NCBI RefSeq assembly: GCF_042660285.1
Contig: NZ_JBHSTP010000001.1
Span: 372,001 to 436,000 of the forward strand
Reading direction: 5' to 3'
DNA from: Luethyella okanaganae
GTDB lineage: Bacteria > Actinomycetota > Actinomycetes > Actinomycetales > Microbacteriaceae
Length of the DNA stretch: 64,000 nt
The notes beneath the pieces are model-generated. The model was not told the origin of the DNA. It did not search any database and was given only the letters and a program-made list of their open reading frames with translations. Positions 56,875 through 64,000 of the stretch are shown here, one piece after another. Position 1 is the first letter of the stretch. Each line of letters opens with the position of its first letter. A program made the translations under genes and the position numbers.

Positions 56875-57531
56875 TCAGTCGCCCTGCAGCAGGATGCCGT
56901 CGTGGATGGCCCGCTTGCGCAACGCGACCTTCGTTCCGACATCGAATCCAGCCACCCGGTACTTCTCGCGGATGCGCTTGAGATACGACTTGGCGGTCTC
57001 CTCGGAGATGCCGAGCTGATAGGCGACGGCCTTGACGGGTTCGCCGGCTCCGTAGAGAGCCATGACACGCCGCTCCTGAGCGCTCAGACGCGGGGCGTCC
57101 CCGCCCGGACCGGCATTGAGAGCCAGATCGAGCTCTTCGGAGATATAAGACTCGCCCGCATAGGCCGCTCGGATCGCCTCGACGATCATGTCGGCTTCCT
57201 CGCTCTTCACGAGATAGCCGAGCGCCCCTGCGGCGAGTGCCTCGCGCACGAGCGCCGGCTCAGAATAGGTGCTCATGAGCACGGTCTTGACGCCCGTCGT
57301 CTTGAGAGTCGAGAGCTTGAGCGAGACCGGGATGTTGTCTTTGAGATCGAGGTCCAGCAGCACGACGTCGACGGGGAACTCCGGGTGCGTCAGCAGCTCA
57401 GGCCAGGTGGTGACCGCTGCCACCATGCTGATGTCGTCTGCTGCGCCGCGAATCCACTCTGTCAGGGCACCGAGGAGCATCCGATGGTCGTCGACGATCG
57501 CCAACCGAATCGTACTTTCTGAGCTTCCCAC
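56875..57531 (-). CDS. Response regulator, NarL/LuxR family
   Basis: A 218-residue regulator. The receiver domain has Asp14/Asp15 (IVDDH), phospho-acceptor Asp60 (VDVVLLDLDL) and Lys (GYLVKSEEADMIVEAIR). The C-terminal LuxR-type HTH is LSAQERRVMALYGAGEPVKA, with AYQLGISEETAKSYLKRIR as the DNA-reading helix region. AAGGAGG lies 5 nt before a GTG at 57531, which makes this start more likely than the ATGs at 57555 and 57585. It is downstream of two kinase-like genes and presumably receives phosphate from the intact one. Confidence 0.93.
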   Translation of the reverse strand: MGSSESTIRLAIVDDHRMLLGALTEWIRGAADDISMVAAVTTWPELLTHPEFPVDVVLLDLDLKDNIPVSLKLSTLKTTGVKTVLMSTYSEPALVREALAAGALGYLVKSEEADMIVEAIRAAYAGESYISEELDLALNAGPGGDAPRLSAQERRVMALYGAGEPVKAVAYQLGISEETAKSYLKRIREKYRVAGFDVGTKVALRKRAIHDGILLQGD

Positions 57532-57577
57532 AATTGCCTCCTTGAGCTGATGCATGTTTCCAGCCGCCCCTGACGCC

Positions 57578-58828
57578 TTATGCATCTGCCGGGTTGTCGA
57601 CGCTGCAGTCGATCTCCACCCGAAGGTCGCCGTTGTGCGTGGAGTCGAGGTGCGGACCTACAACTCCCATAGCCTCCCATGCCGCGAGGTCGACACGCCG
57701 TCGTGGCACGCCCCTTATCGCGAGAACGATCGGAAATCGCAGCGTGCGGGGATACTCGGCGGTGAACGGATGTCTTGGGCCGATCTCGATGTGCACCGTC
57801 GCATCCCGGCGTTCGGAGTCGCTCACGAGCAGCCAGATCACGATCAGCAGGGCGTCGCGCTGCTCGGGATCGAGCAGACCGGCGAGGCTCGCGGGGTCGT
57901 CGATGGTCACGGAAGGGGCGAGGAATTCCGACTCCATGACCGCGTTGCGCAGCCAGGTCTCCTTGCGGCCTTCGATGAGGTGCAGGCGCAGTTGGGTGGC
58001 GAGCGACGAGGCCTTGCTGGACGATCCGCGCGCGAGCGGCAGGGCCGCCCGGCCCTCGGCCACCTCGTTGAGGAGCTGCTCCGCGTCGAGGTCGAGCCGG
58101 GCGAGCTCCTCGGAGGCGAGCATCCCGACGGCCAGCCGTGGCGCGTCGACGGTGCTCTGCACGAGAACGAGGTCGAGCTCGAGCTGTACCATGCGTCGGA
58201 ATGCGCGCACGATGGCGACCCCGAGCATCGGCGGGACGACAGCGAGCGTGATCACCACGAAATCGGGGGCGAGGGTGAGCGGATCCGCTCGGACTTCGAG
58301 GAGAGCCGCCGCCGTCAGCACGCCGCCGAGCACGGCGGTCGCCGCGATCACCTGCCTGGTCTCACGCAGGGTGACGATCGGCAACAGCAGCGAGCCGACC
58401 GCGACGGCGGCCGTGGGATAGACATGCTGGTCCGGCCCCCAGCAGGCGGCGATGTCTAGGCCGACGGCGACGGCGGCGCCCGCGAGAGTGCTCGCGAACA
58501 GCCAACTCGGCATTCCGCCGGAGGAGAGCCCGACGCCGAGAAGCACCAGGGTGATCGTCAGGATCATCGCGCACCAGGATGCGATGGACAGGATCGGCTG
58601 CTCGTAAGCCGGCCACTGGTAGATGAACCGCCAGAGCAGGAAGACCACGATGATCCCGCCGCAGACGGCCATGCCGAAGCCGAGATCCCTGGTGCCCAGG
58701 CCGCCTTGATTGGCACGGGTCGTCGACACCGTGCGCGCCGAACGCCGGAAGTCGCGGTTGTTGCGCCGGTGTTTGTGCTCCCGGCCGACGACGACCCCGA
58801 GCGTGTTCTCCTCGATCCCACGACTCAT
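57578..58828 (-). CDS. Degenerate histidine-kinase-like membrane protein
   Basis: A 416-residue protein with about five or six membrane helices (residues 45-210), a short coiled segment, then a domain placed like an ATPase core (RDALLIVIWLLVSDSERRDA; ATVHIEIGPRHPF). No phospho-acceptor His box and no N or G boxes are visible. Its ATG overlaps the stop of the intact kinase by 4 bp, so both are made together. It may act as a sensory or scaffolding partner of that kinase (inference). Confidence 0.75.
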   Translation of the reverse strand: MSRGIEENTLGVVVGREHKHRRNNRDFRRSARTVSTTRANQGGLGTRDLGFGMAVCGGIIVVFLLWRFIYQWPAYEQPILSIASWCAMILTITLVLLGVGLSSGGMPSWLFASTLAGAAVAVGLDIAACWGPDQHVYPTAAVAVGSLLLPIVTLRETRQVIAATAVLGGVLTAAALLEVRADPLTLAPDFVVITLAVVPPMLGVAIVRAFRRMVQLELDLVLVQSTVDAPRLAVGMLASEELARLDLDAEQLLNEVAEGRAALPLARGSSSKASSLATQLRLHLIEGRKETWLRNAVMESEFLAPSVTIDDPASLAGLLDPEQRDALLIVIWLLVSDSERRDATVHIEIGPRHPFTAEYPRTLRFPIVLAIRGVPRRRVDLAAWEAMGVVGPHLDSTHNGDLRVEIDCSVDNPADA

Positions 58829-59985
58829 TTGGGCACCTCGAGAACCACGGTCGTCCCCGAACCGGGCGATGAGAACAACCGGGCGTTTCCGCCGACCTCG
58901 CGCAGACGGCCGACGACCGACTCGGCGAAGCCGAGGCGGGCGCGGTCCACGTCCCCGAGCTCGAACCCGACGCCGGAATCGGTGACCATCGCCCTCACCG
59001 TCGTCTCGTCATCGGTGATGGTCACATCCGCTTCGGCCACGCCCGCATGCCTGCGCACGTTCTCGAGGCATTCGCCGAGGGCGCCGAGGAACGCGTCGAG
59101 GACGCCGCTCTGCAGCAGAACCTGGCCGCTGCCGTGCCAGTTGACTTCGAGGCCCATACGCCCGAAACGTTGTTTGACCGATTCAAGGGTCTTGCCGAGC
59201 GCCGACTCGGCGACCGGTTCGAGCGTGTACACCCCGGAACTGCGCGGCGTGGGCAGGCCGCCGAGGCGAAGCTGCCTGAGCAGCTGGGCGTCGTCGGCGG
59301 CCTGGTGCCTGAGCGCCTCGGCGCTCACGCCGACTCCCGAGTGGGCGAGCAAGGTAAGGGTCGCGAGCACCGTGTCGTGCAGGAGCCGCGCGTCCTGCCT
59401 GCGTTGTGCCTCGACCTCGCTCGCGTGGCGCTCGGCCTGATGGGCGCGGCCGATGCTCGCAATGCGTTGCATGATCCGTGGCACGCTCTGGCTGATCCAC
59501 CAGCCGGCGAGCACCAGCGCCGCCCACGTGCACACGACCAAGCCGAGAGCGGTGGTGGACATCTCGTGGGTGACGGTGGTCACGGCGACCGTCGTGACCA
59601 CCGTGACGAAGGAGGAGGCCAGCAGTGCGATTCGCGCCCGGCTGGCGAGAAGCACCAGCGCGAGCGCGCCGAGCGCGGCGGAGCCGATCATGGCGACGGT
59701 CGTCACGGAGGCGCTATTGAGCCTGAGCGGTCCCGTTCCGATGAGGAGCATCGCCGCGATCCCTGACACCAGCACGACCACGGCCCAGCGGATGGCCCCG
59801 TGCGTGCCGAGAAGGTAGTAGCCGATCGCCATGATGCCGAAAAGCGCGAGGACGCTCACCAGGGTGACGAATGACACGGCGCCGGGAATGCACACGCAAA
59901 CGGCCGCGACCGAGGTTCCGGTCAACCCGGTGAGGCGTGCGGTGCGACGTAGCAGTCTGTCCCGCTCCTTGAGGATGCGCTGCAT
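58825..59985 (-). CDS. Sensor histidine kinase, HisKA_3-like
   Basis: A 386-residue kinase with about five membrane helices in residues 20-165, a coiled linker, and a dimerisation/phosphoacceptor segment RRQDARLLHDTVLATLTLLA (His203). The ATPase domain has LGECLENVRRHAGVAEADVT (N box) and MVTDSGVGFELGDVDRARLG (G box). It belongs to the NarL-type family that partners LuxR-type regulators such as the one at 56875. AGGA precedes the ATG. First gene of a three-gene operon. Confidence 0.9.
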   Translation of the reverse strand: MQRILKERDRLLRRTARLTGLTGTSVAAVCVCIPGAVSFVTLVSVLALFGIMAIGYYLLGTHGAIRWAVVVLVSGIAAMLLIGTGPLRLNSASVTTVAMIGSAALGALALVLLASRARIALLASSFVTVVTTVAVTTVTHEMSTTALGLVVCTWAALVLAGWWISQSVPRIMQRIASIGRAHQAERHASEVEAQRRQDARLLHDTVLATLTLLAHSGVGVSAEALRHQAADDAQLLRQLRLGGLPTPRSSGVYTLEPVAESALGKTLESVKQRFGRMGLEVNWHGSGQVLLQSGVLDAFLGALGECLENVRRHAGVAEADVTITDDETTVRAMVTDSGVGFELGDVDRARLGFAESVVGRLREVGGNARLFSSPGSGTTVVLEVPK

Positions 59986-60055
59986 GAATCCTGCCGTGTC
60001 GAGAAAGATTGAGATAGTAAAACCCTAGCGTCGCGCGGCCATAGGCCGAAGCGAC

Positions 60056-61273
60056 TCAGTGCACGGTCTGCTCGGAGAGGAGACGACGTAGCTGATTGCC
60101 GACCGCTTCGCTCTCGATGAGAAACCCGTCGTGACCGTAGTCGGATTCGAGGACGACGGCCTCCGTGCCGTTGATGTTCCCGGGGACGTTGGCGGCGATC
60201 TGCCGTTGGCCGCTGACCGGGAATAGCCGATCGCTGTCGATGCCGAGCACGAGGGTGCGTGCCGTGACGCGGGAAAGGGCGGATGTCACGCCCCCGCGAT
60301 CGCGGCCGACATCGTGCGAGTTCATGGCCTCGACGAGCCTGACGTAACTGTTGGCGTCGAAACGCCTCGTGAACTTGTTGCCGTGGAAGTCGAGATACGA
60401 CTCGACGGCGAAGCGTCCGCCGTCGCCAAGCGGGTTGATCTCGCTTTGCCAGCTACGTTCGAAGCGGTCGTTGAGCTCGGTGGGGCTGCGGTAGTTGAGC
60501 AGCGCCATTCGCCTCGCGAGGGCGAGGCCTCGCGAGGGTCCGTCGCCGTCCTCGGCGTCGTAGTACTCGCCGTGCCGGAAGAGCGGATCGGTGCGGATGG
60601 CCTCGATCTGCACCGAGTTGAGCGCGATCTGGTCGGCGGTCGTCACCGGCGGGGCGGCGAGGACGGCGAGCCGGGCCACCCGGTCAGGGTACATGATCGC
60701 CCACTCGACGGCGTGCATGCCGCCCATTGAGCCGCCGATGACCGCAACCCAGCGTTCGATGCCGAGCGCGTCGGCGAAGGCCGCCTGCGCCTCGACCTGA
60801 TCGCGAATGGTCATGGAGGGGAAACGTGGCCCCCACTCGATGCCGTCGGGGGCGAGGGATGCCGGGCCGGTGGAGCCTTGGCATCCGCCGAGCATGTTCG
60901 GGGCTACCACGTACCAGCGGTCCGTGTCGATGGCCTTTCCCGGACCGACGACGTCTCCCCACCACCCGGCCGTCGCATGGCCGTCGCCCGCGGACCCGGT
61001 GAGATGGCTGTCACCGGTGAGGGCATGCAGGATCAGGACGGCATTGTCACCGGTGACCGACAACTCGCCCCAGCTCTCATAGGCGAGCCGGGCGAAAGGG
61101 AGGTTGCCGCCGTGCTCGAACTCGCGCCGCCCGATCGGGATGAAACGGCGGTTGCCGACGGGATCTCCCTCTCGCCAGGCTCCCGTCGCCGGGGGCTTGC
61201 CGAACAGCGAGCGCGTCTGGGCCTCCGTGACGAAGCTCGACGGCACGGAGTCGGCGGAAGTTTGCCAGTCCAT
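60056..61273 (-). CDS. metX: Homoserine O-acetyltransferase
   Basis: A 405-residue alpha/beta-hydrolase that acetylates homoserine with acetyl-CoA in methionine synthesis. The nucleophile elbow is GGSMGGMHAVEWA, the oxyanion/homoserine segment is HALTGDSHLTG, and the acid/base residues are in LGIDSDRLFP (Asp) and YGHDGFLIE (His). It lies downstream of metY on the same strand with a 183-bp gap that contains a long imperfect stem. It makes the substrate for MetY. Confidence 0.96.
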   Translation of the reverse strand: MDWQTSADSVPSSFVTEAQTRSLFGKPPATGAWREGDPVGNRRFIPIGRREFEHGGNLPFARLAYESWGELSVTGDNAVLILHALTGDSHLTGSAGDGHATAGWWGDVVGPGKAIDTDRWYVVAPNMLGGCQGSTGPASLAPDGIEWGPRFPSMTIRDQVEAQAAFADALGIERWVAVIGGSMGGMHAVEWAIMYPDRVARLAVLAAPPVTTADQIALNSVQIEAIRTDPLFRHGEYYDAEDGDGPSRGLALARRMALLNYRSPTELNDRFERSWQSEINPLGDGGRFAVESYLDFHGNKFTRRFDANSYVRLVEAMNSHDVGRDRGGVTSALSRVTARTLVLGIDSDRLFPVSGQRQIAANVPGNINGTEAVVLESDYGHDGFLIESEAVGNQLRRLLSEQTVH

Positions 61274-61368
61274 GACCCAATTCTGCCGTCAGGATGCCGA
61301 TGCGCCCGCATTGTTACGCGCCGTCCGTCGGCCGCCTCCGATCGTGGGTGGCCGAGCCGTCGGAACGG

Positions 61369-61437
61369 CGAGAGGAGGAGAATCCAGGCGGTACGTCATC
61401 CCTACCGGGGCGGGATACCGGGATCCTTCTCCTCTCG
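61369..61437 (-). other. Long imperfect stem between metY and metX
   Basis: Arms 61369-61385 and 61421-61437 pair over 17 bp with one mismatch and one G-U pair (minus-strand RNA). The 35-nt interior contains a second stem: CGGTA/TACCG enclosing TCCC/GGGA. It lies 96 bp upstream of the metX ATG. No T run follows. It could be a partial terminator or an RNA element controlling metX; I could not match it to SAM-I, SAM-II or SAM-IV from memory. Confidence 0.5.
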
Positions 61438-61456
61438 GAGTCGCGTGTGGCGGGCG

Positions 61457-62788
61457 TCAGGCGGCGGCGTTCGCCGCCTCGACGACGGCGCGCGCGGCGG
61501 CGAAGCCGGCCTCGAGGTCGGCTTTGAGGTCGTCGATGTTCTCGATGCCCACCGAGAGGCGCACAAGGCCCGGGGTCACCCCGGCTGTGAGCTGCTGCTC
61601 GGGGGTGAGCTGCGAGTGCGTCGTCGACGCCGGGTGGATGACGAGCGAACGCACGTCGCCGATGTTGGCGAGGTGGCTGAACAGCTGAAGGTTGTCGACG
61701 AGGGCGCGGCCGGCGTCGACGCCGCCCTTGAGCTCGAAGGAGAGCACCGCGCCGACGCCCTTCGGGGCATAGCGGTTCGCAGCGGCGTACCACGGGCTCG
61801 ATGGCAGTCCCGAATAGTTGACGGAGGCGACGTCGGGGTGGCTGTCGAGCCACTCTGCGACCTCTTGCGCATTCTGCACATGGCGTTCGACACGGAGCGA
61901 CAGCGTCTCGATGCCCTGGATGAGCTGCCAGGCGCTTGCGGGGGCGATGGCCGAGCCAAGGTCCCGCAGCAGCTGAACGCGGGCCTTGATGATGTAGGCG
62001 ATCCCGTCGCCGAGCACCGCTGTGTAGCTCGCGCCATGGTAGCTCGGGTCGGGCTCGGTGAGGCCGGGGAACTTCTCGACGTTCTTCGACCACTCGAACG
62101 TGCCGCCGTCGACGATGACGCCGCCGATGACCGTGCCATGCCCGCCGAGGAACTTCGTCGCGGAGTGCACGACGATGTCGGCTCCATGTTCGAACGGGCG
62201 GATGAGGTAGGGAGTCGCGATGGTGTTGTCGACGATGAGCGGCACTCCGGCCTCGTGGGCGACATCCGCGACGAGGCGGATGTCGAGCACGTTGATCTTC
62301 GGGTTGCCGATCGTCTCCGCGAAGAGCAGCTTGGTGTTTGGGCGGACGGCACGGCGCCATTCCTCGGCGTCGTCCTGGTTCTCGACAAAGGTGGTCTCGA
62401 TGCCGAGCTTCGCGAGGGTGTACTTGAACAGGTTGTAGGTTCCGCCGTAGACGGAGCTCGATGAGACGATGTGGTCGCCGGCTTGGGCGATGTTGAGCAC
62501 GGCGAACGTCTCCGCGGCCTGGCCGGAGGCCACGAGGAGGGCTGCGGTGCCGCCCTCGAGCGCGGCGACACGCTGCTCGACGACATCCTGAGTCGGATTC
62601 TGGATGCGGGTGTAGATGTTGCCGAACTCGGCCAGCGCGAAGAGGTTCTTGGCGTGGTCGGAGTTGTTGAAGACGTAGGACGTCGTCTGGTAGATCGGGG
62701 TGGCGCGGGCGTTCGTTACCGGGTCGGGCTGTGACCCAGAGTGCACCTGCTTGGTTTCGAACTTCCAGTTCGCGGCGGCGTCGCTCAT
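61457..62788 (-). CDS. metY: O-acetylhomoserine sulfhydrylase / aminocarboxypropyltransferase
   Basis: A 443-residue PLP enzyme that makes homocysteine from O-acetylhomoserine and sulfide. The PLP Lys is in VHSATKFLGGHG, and YTRIQNPTQDVVEQRVAALE, SSSSVYGGTYNLFKYTLAKL and DNTIATPYLIRPFEHGAD are family signatures. AAGGAGA is 9 nt before the ATG at 62788. A good promoter lies upstream. Length, the GGHG segment and its pairing with metX distinguish it from cystathionine gamma-synthase. Confidence 0.96.
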   Translation of the reverse strand: MSDAAANWKFETKQVHSGSQPDPVTNARATPIYQTTSYVFNNSDHAKNLFALAEFGNIYTRIQNPTQDVVEQRVAALEGGTAALLVASGQAAETFAVLNIAQAGDHIVSSSSVYGGTYNLFKYTLAKLGIETTFVENQDDAEEWRRAVRPNTKLLFAETIGNPKINVLDIRLVADVAHEAGVPLIVDNTIATPYLIRPFEHGADIVVHSATKFLGGHGTVIGGVIVDGGTFEWSKNVEKFPGLTEPDPSYHGASYTAVLGDGIAYIIKARVQLLRDLGSAIAPASAWQLIQGIETLSLRVERHVQNAQEVAEWLDSHPDVASVNYSGLPSSPWYAAANRYAPKGVGAVLSFELKGGVDAGRALVDNLQLFSHLANIGDVRSLVIHPASTTHSQLTPEQQLTAGVTPGLVRLSVGIENIDDLKADLEAGFAAARAVVEAANAAA

Positions 62789-62836
62789 GAGGTGGATTCT
62801 CCTTAGAGCGCGTGGGCCTTCCACCGCTCGTGAGCG

Positions 62837-62865
62837 AGCCTAGACAGCCGCACACCGCCCGGCAA
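62837..62865 (-). promoter_or_regulatory. metY promoter
   Basis: On the minus strand TTGCCG (62865-62860) and TAGGCT (62842-62837) are 17 bp apart, about 49 bp upstream of the metY ATG. Confidence 0.6.
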
Positions 62866-62901
62866 CGCACCCCGCAATACACCGTAATGCTGCAGCTCGT
62901 G

Positions 62902-64000
62902 TCACCGAGGCTCGCGGGGCGGCAGTACGAGGGTTCCCGTCGCCGTGTGAGGCTCGCGGCGGAGCGCCCACGAGGCTCTCGGCTCGACGACGGGGCGGAA
63001 CAGTCGACGCACGAAGCGTTGCGAGAGCATGGCGGCGATCCCGACGCAGAACAGGATCACGGTGGGGAGGACCCACCACGGTCGCTGCCCAGTGAGGATT
63101 CCTGTCTCGCGCAGTGGGTAGAGCAGGAAGCTGTGCAGGAGGTAGATGTACATGGTCGCGGAGCCCCACGCGGTGAAGAAGACCGCGCGACGAGGTATGA
63201 GCGCGAGGAAGGCGACGGACAGCAGCATCCCCACCCCGATGAGCACCAGCCGGATGCCGCCGGCCCACAGCTCGTCGTAGCCGAAGGCTCGATATGCCTC
63301 GTCGTAGAGCAGGAATCGGCGGATCCTGATCTCGCGCAGCGGCTCGATCAGGATCATGATGGCGATGGCGATGGCGACGAAGAGCACGATCGCAGCCGTT
63401 CGCCAGCGCCGGACGGCGGACCGCGAGAGCGCGAGCCACCGGCCTGTGAGCTGCCATTGCCGCAGTTTCCAGCCGAACAAGAAGAACGGCAGCAGTCCGA
63501 AGGTGCGGGCGAGCGCGAAGGTGTCGTCGATCGTGCCGAGATAGCCGGCGCCGACCGAGACGGCCACGCTGATGAGCACAGGGTAGCGCAGCAGCACGAG
63601 GTAGGGGAGCACGATCCGCCAGATCCCGAGTGCGACGAGGAACCAGAGCGTCCAGGACGCCGTCGCGTAGTCGAGCCAGAAGTTGCCGCCGAGCAGCCAG
63701 CGGATCACCGTCCAGATCGTTTCGAAGACGAGGTAGGGGAGCACGATGTCGGTGAGGACCTTCATGAGCTGTCGTGTGCCGGGCGCACCCGAGGTGGCGA
63801 AGTAGCCGCTCACGGTCACGAACACGGGAACGTGGAAGGAATAGATGAACAGATACGTCCCGTAGGCGGTGTCCGACTCCGCGATGAGCGGCAGGATGCC
63901 GTGACCGACGACGACGAGGGCGATCGCCATCCAGCGGGCGTTGTCCCAGAGGGGAGGCGTCGTCCTGTGCGCATCTGCTGCGTGGTCGGTTCGTACGCAC
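62902..64000 (-). CDS. Membrane acyltransferase family protein (5'-truncated by window edge)
   Basis: The frame is open through the window edge, so the N-terminus is missing; about 366 codons are visible. The start of the first helix, LWDNARWMAIALVVVGHGIL, has the conserved His of acyltransferase-3 family proteins (OafA/YrhL type). About ten helices follow, with SFHVPVFVTVSGYF, WFLVALGIWR and YIYLLHSFLLYPLRETGIL. Such proteins acetylate or acylate cell-surface sugars. An internal ATG at 63930 is probably not the start. It is on the same strand as, and upstream of, metY. Confidence 0.85.
   Translation of the reverse strand, partial: CVRTDHAADAHRTTPPLWDNARWMAIALVVVGHGILPLIAESDTAYGTYLFIYSFHVPVFVTVSGYFATSGAPGTRQLMKVLTDIVLPYLVFETIWTVIRWLLGGNFWLDYATASWTLWFLVALGIWRIVLPYLVLLRYPVLISVAVSVGAGYLGTIDDTFALARTFGLLPFFLFGWKLRQWQLTGRWLALSRSAVRRWRTAAIVLFVAIAIAIMILIEPLREIRIRRFLLYDEAYRAFGYDELWAGGIRLVLIGVGMLLSVAFLALIPRRAVFFTAWGSATMYIYLLHSFLLYPLRETGILTGQRPWWVLPTVILFCVGIAAMLSQRFVRRLFRPVVEPRASWALRREPHTATGTLVLPPREPR

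Noticed and set aside
61274..61456. SAM-I/SAM-IV riboswitch before metX
   Set aside because: The stem is real but the conserved core sequences of these classes that I can recall are not present; left as an unclassified structure.
1..64000. tRNA, rRNA, CRISPR array, prophage or insertion sequence
   Set aside because: No cloverleaf with a T-loop GTTCGA context, no regularly spaced repeat array, and no integrase or transposase motif was seen outside coding sequence.

Overview
The window is high-GC and gene-dense. Gene order and protein families point to an actinobacterium, most likely a member of the Microbacteriaceae (Micrococcales); the genus cannot be fixed from this sequence. Indicators are two WhiB proteins, MtrA/MtrB/LpqB, a mycobacterial-type fused 2-oxoglutarate dehydrogenase, GuaB1, a SigH/SigR sigma factor with its zinc anti-sigma factor, PdtaS and an Rv3235-type protein. 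Much of the order follows the Mycobacterium tuberculosis Rv3220c-Rv3260c region (whiB2, Rv3259- and Rv3258c-like genes, phosphomannomutase, sahH, mtrA, mtrB, lpqB, comF-like, hpf, secA1, Rv3235, aroA, rsgA, sigH, rshA, pdtaS, whiB1), so this is mainly conserved chromosomal core. I saw no tRNA, rRNA, CRISPR array, integrase or insertion sequence.

Layout. 1-3.2 kb: truncated manA, an AraC/GlxA-type regulator with a four-site operator-like region, a tiny membrane protein and galE. 3.4-12.4 kb: whiB2, a large membrane glycosyltransferase with a DUF5719 partner, metallopeptidase-like and DUF3499 proteins, phosphomannomutase and ahcY. 12.5-20 kb: an Rv3689-Rv3695-like module (RDD, SpoIIM, DUF58, MoxR, DUF4350, DUF4129, polytopic protein), placed between ahcY and mtrA. 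20.1-28.9 kb: mtrA-mtrB-lpqB, comF-like, hpf and secA, ending in a 28-bp perfect inverted repeat. 29-34.2 kb: an Rv3235-like protein, an unknown protein, an excisionase-type HTH protein, a SAF-domain protein, a CpaE-like ATPase with an altered P-loop, and PdtaS. 34.3-39.2 kb: whiB1, a small membrane protein, bcp-rsgA-aroA, and sigR-rsrA. 39.3-47.3 kb: the fused oxoglutarate dehydrogenase, guaB1 and two CNNM/CorC-type proteins preceded by a short proline-rich upstream ORF. 47.4-56.8 kb: accessory metabolism and transport genes. 56.9-60 kb: a three-gene two-component locus. 60-62.8 kb: metX and metY. The last gene is a membrane acyltransferase cut by the window edge.

How genes fit together. ManA and phosphomannomutase supply activated mannose and GalE supplies UDP-galactose for envelope sugars. 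MtrAB-LpqB and the two WhiB proteins concern envelope and cell-division control. SigR-RsrA with Bcp concern thiol and peroxide stress. MetX, MetY and AhcY cover methionine synthesis and methyl-cycle recovery.

The most interesting signals are regulatory. A proline/acidic 25-codon upstream ORF overlaps the first CNNM gene, and its RNA could cover that gene's ribosome-binding site. A perfect GGAAT-N18-GTT SigR-type promoter precedes sigR, which has two in-frame starts as in Streptomyces sigR. Four alternating TGGCAGAA sites lie beside the AraC-type regulator. A 72-bp near-complete palindrome follows secA. A 16-bp palindrome covers the -35 region of a leaderless MFS gene. All functional claims come from reading motifs and gene order; no database search was possible.
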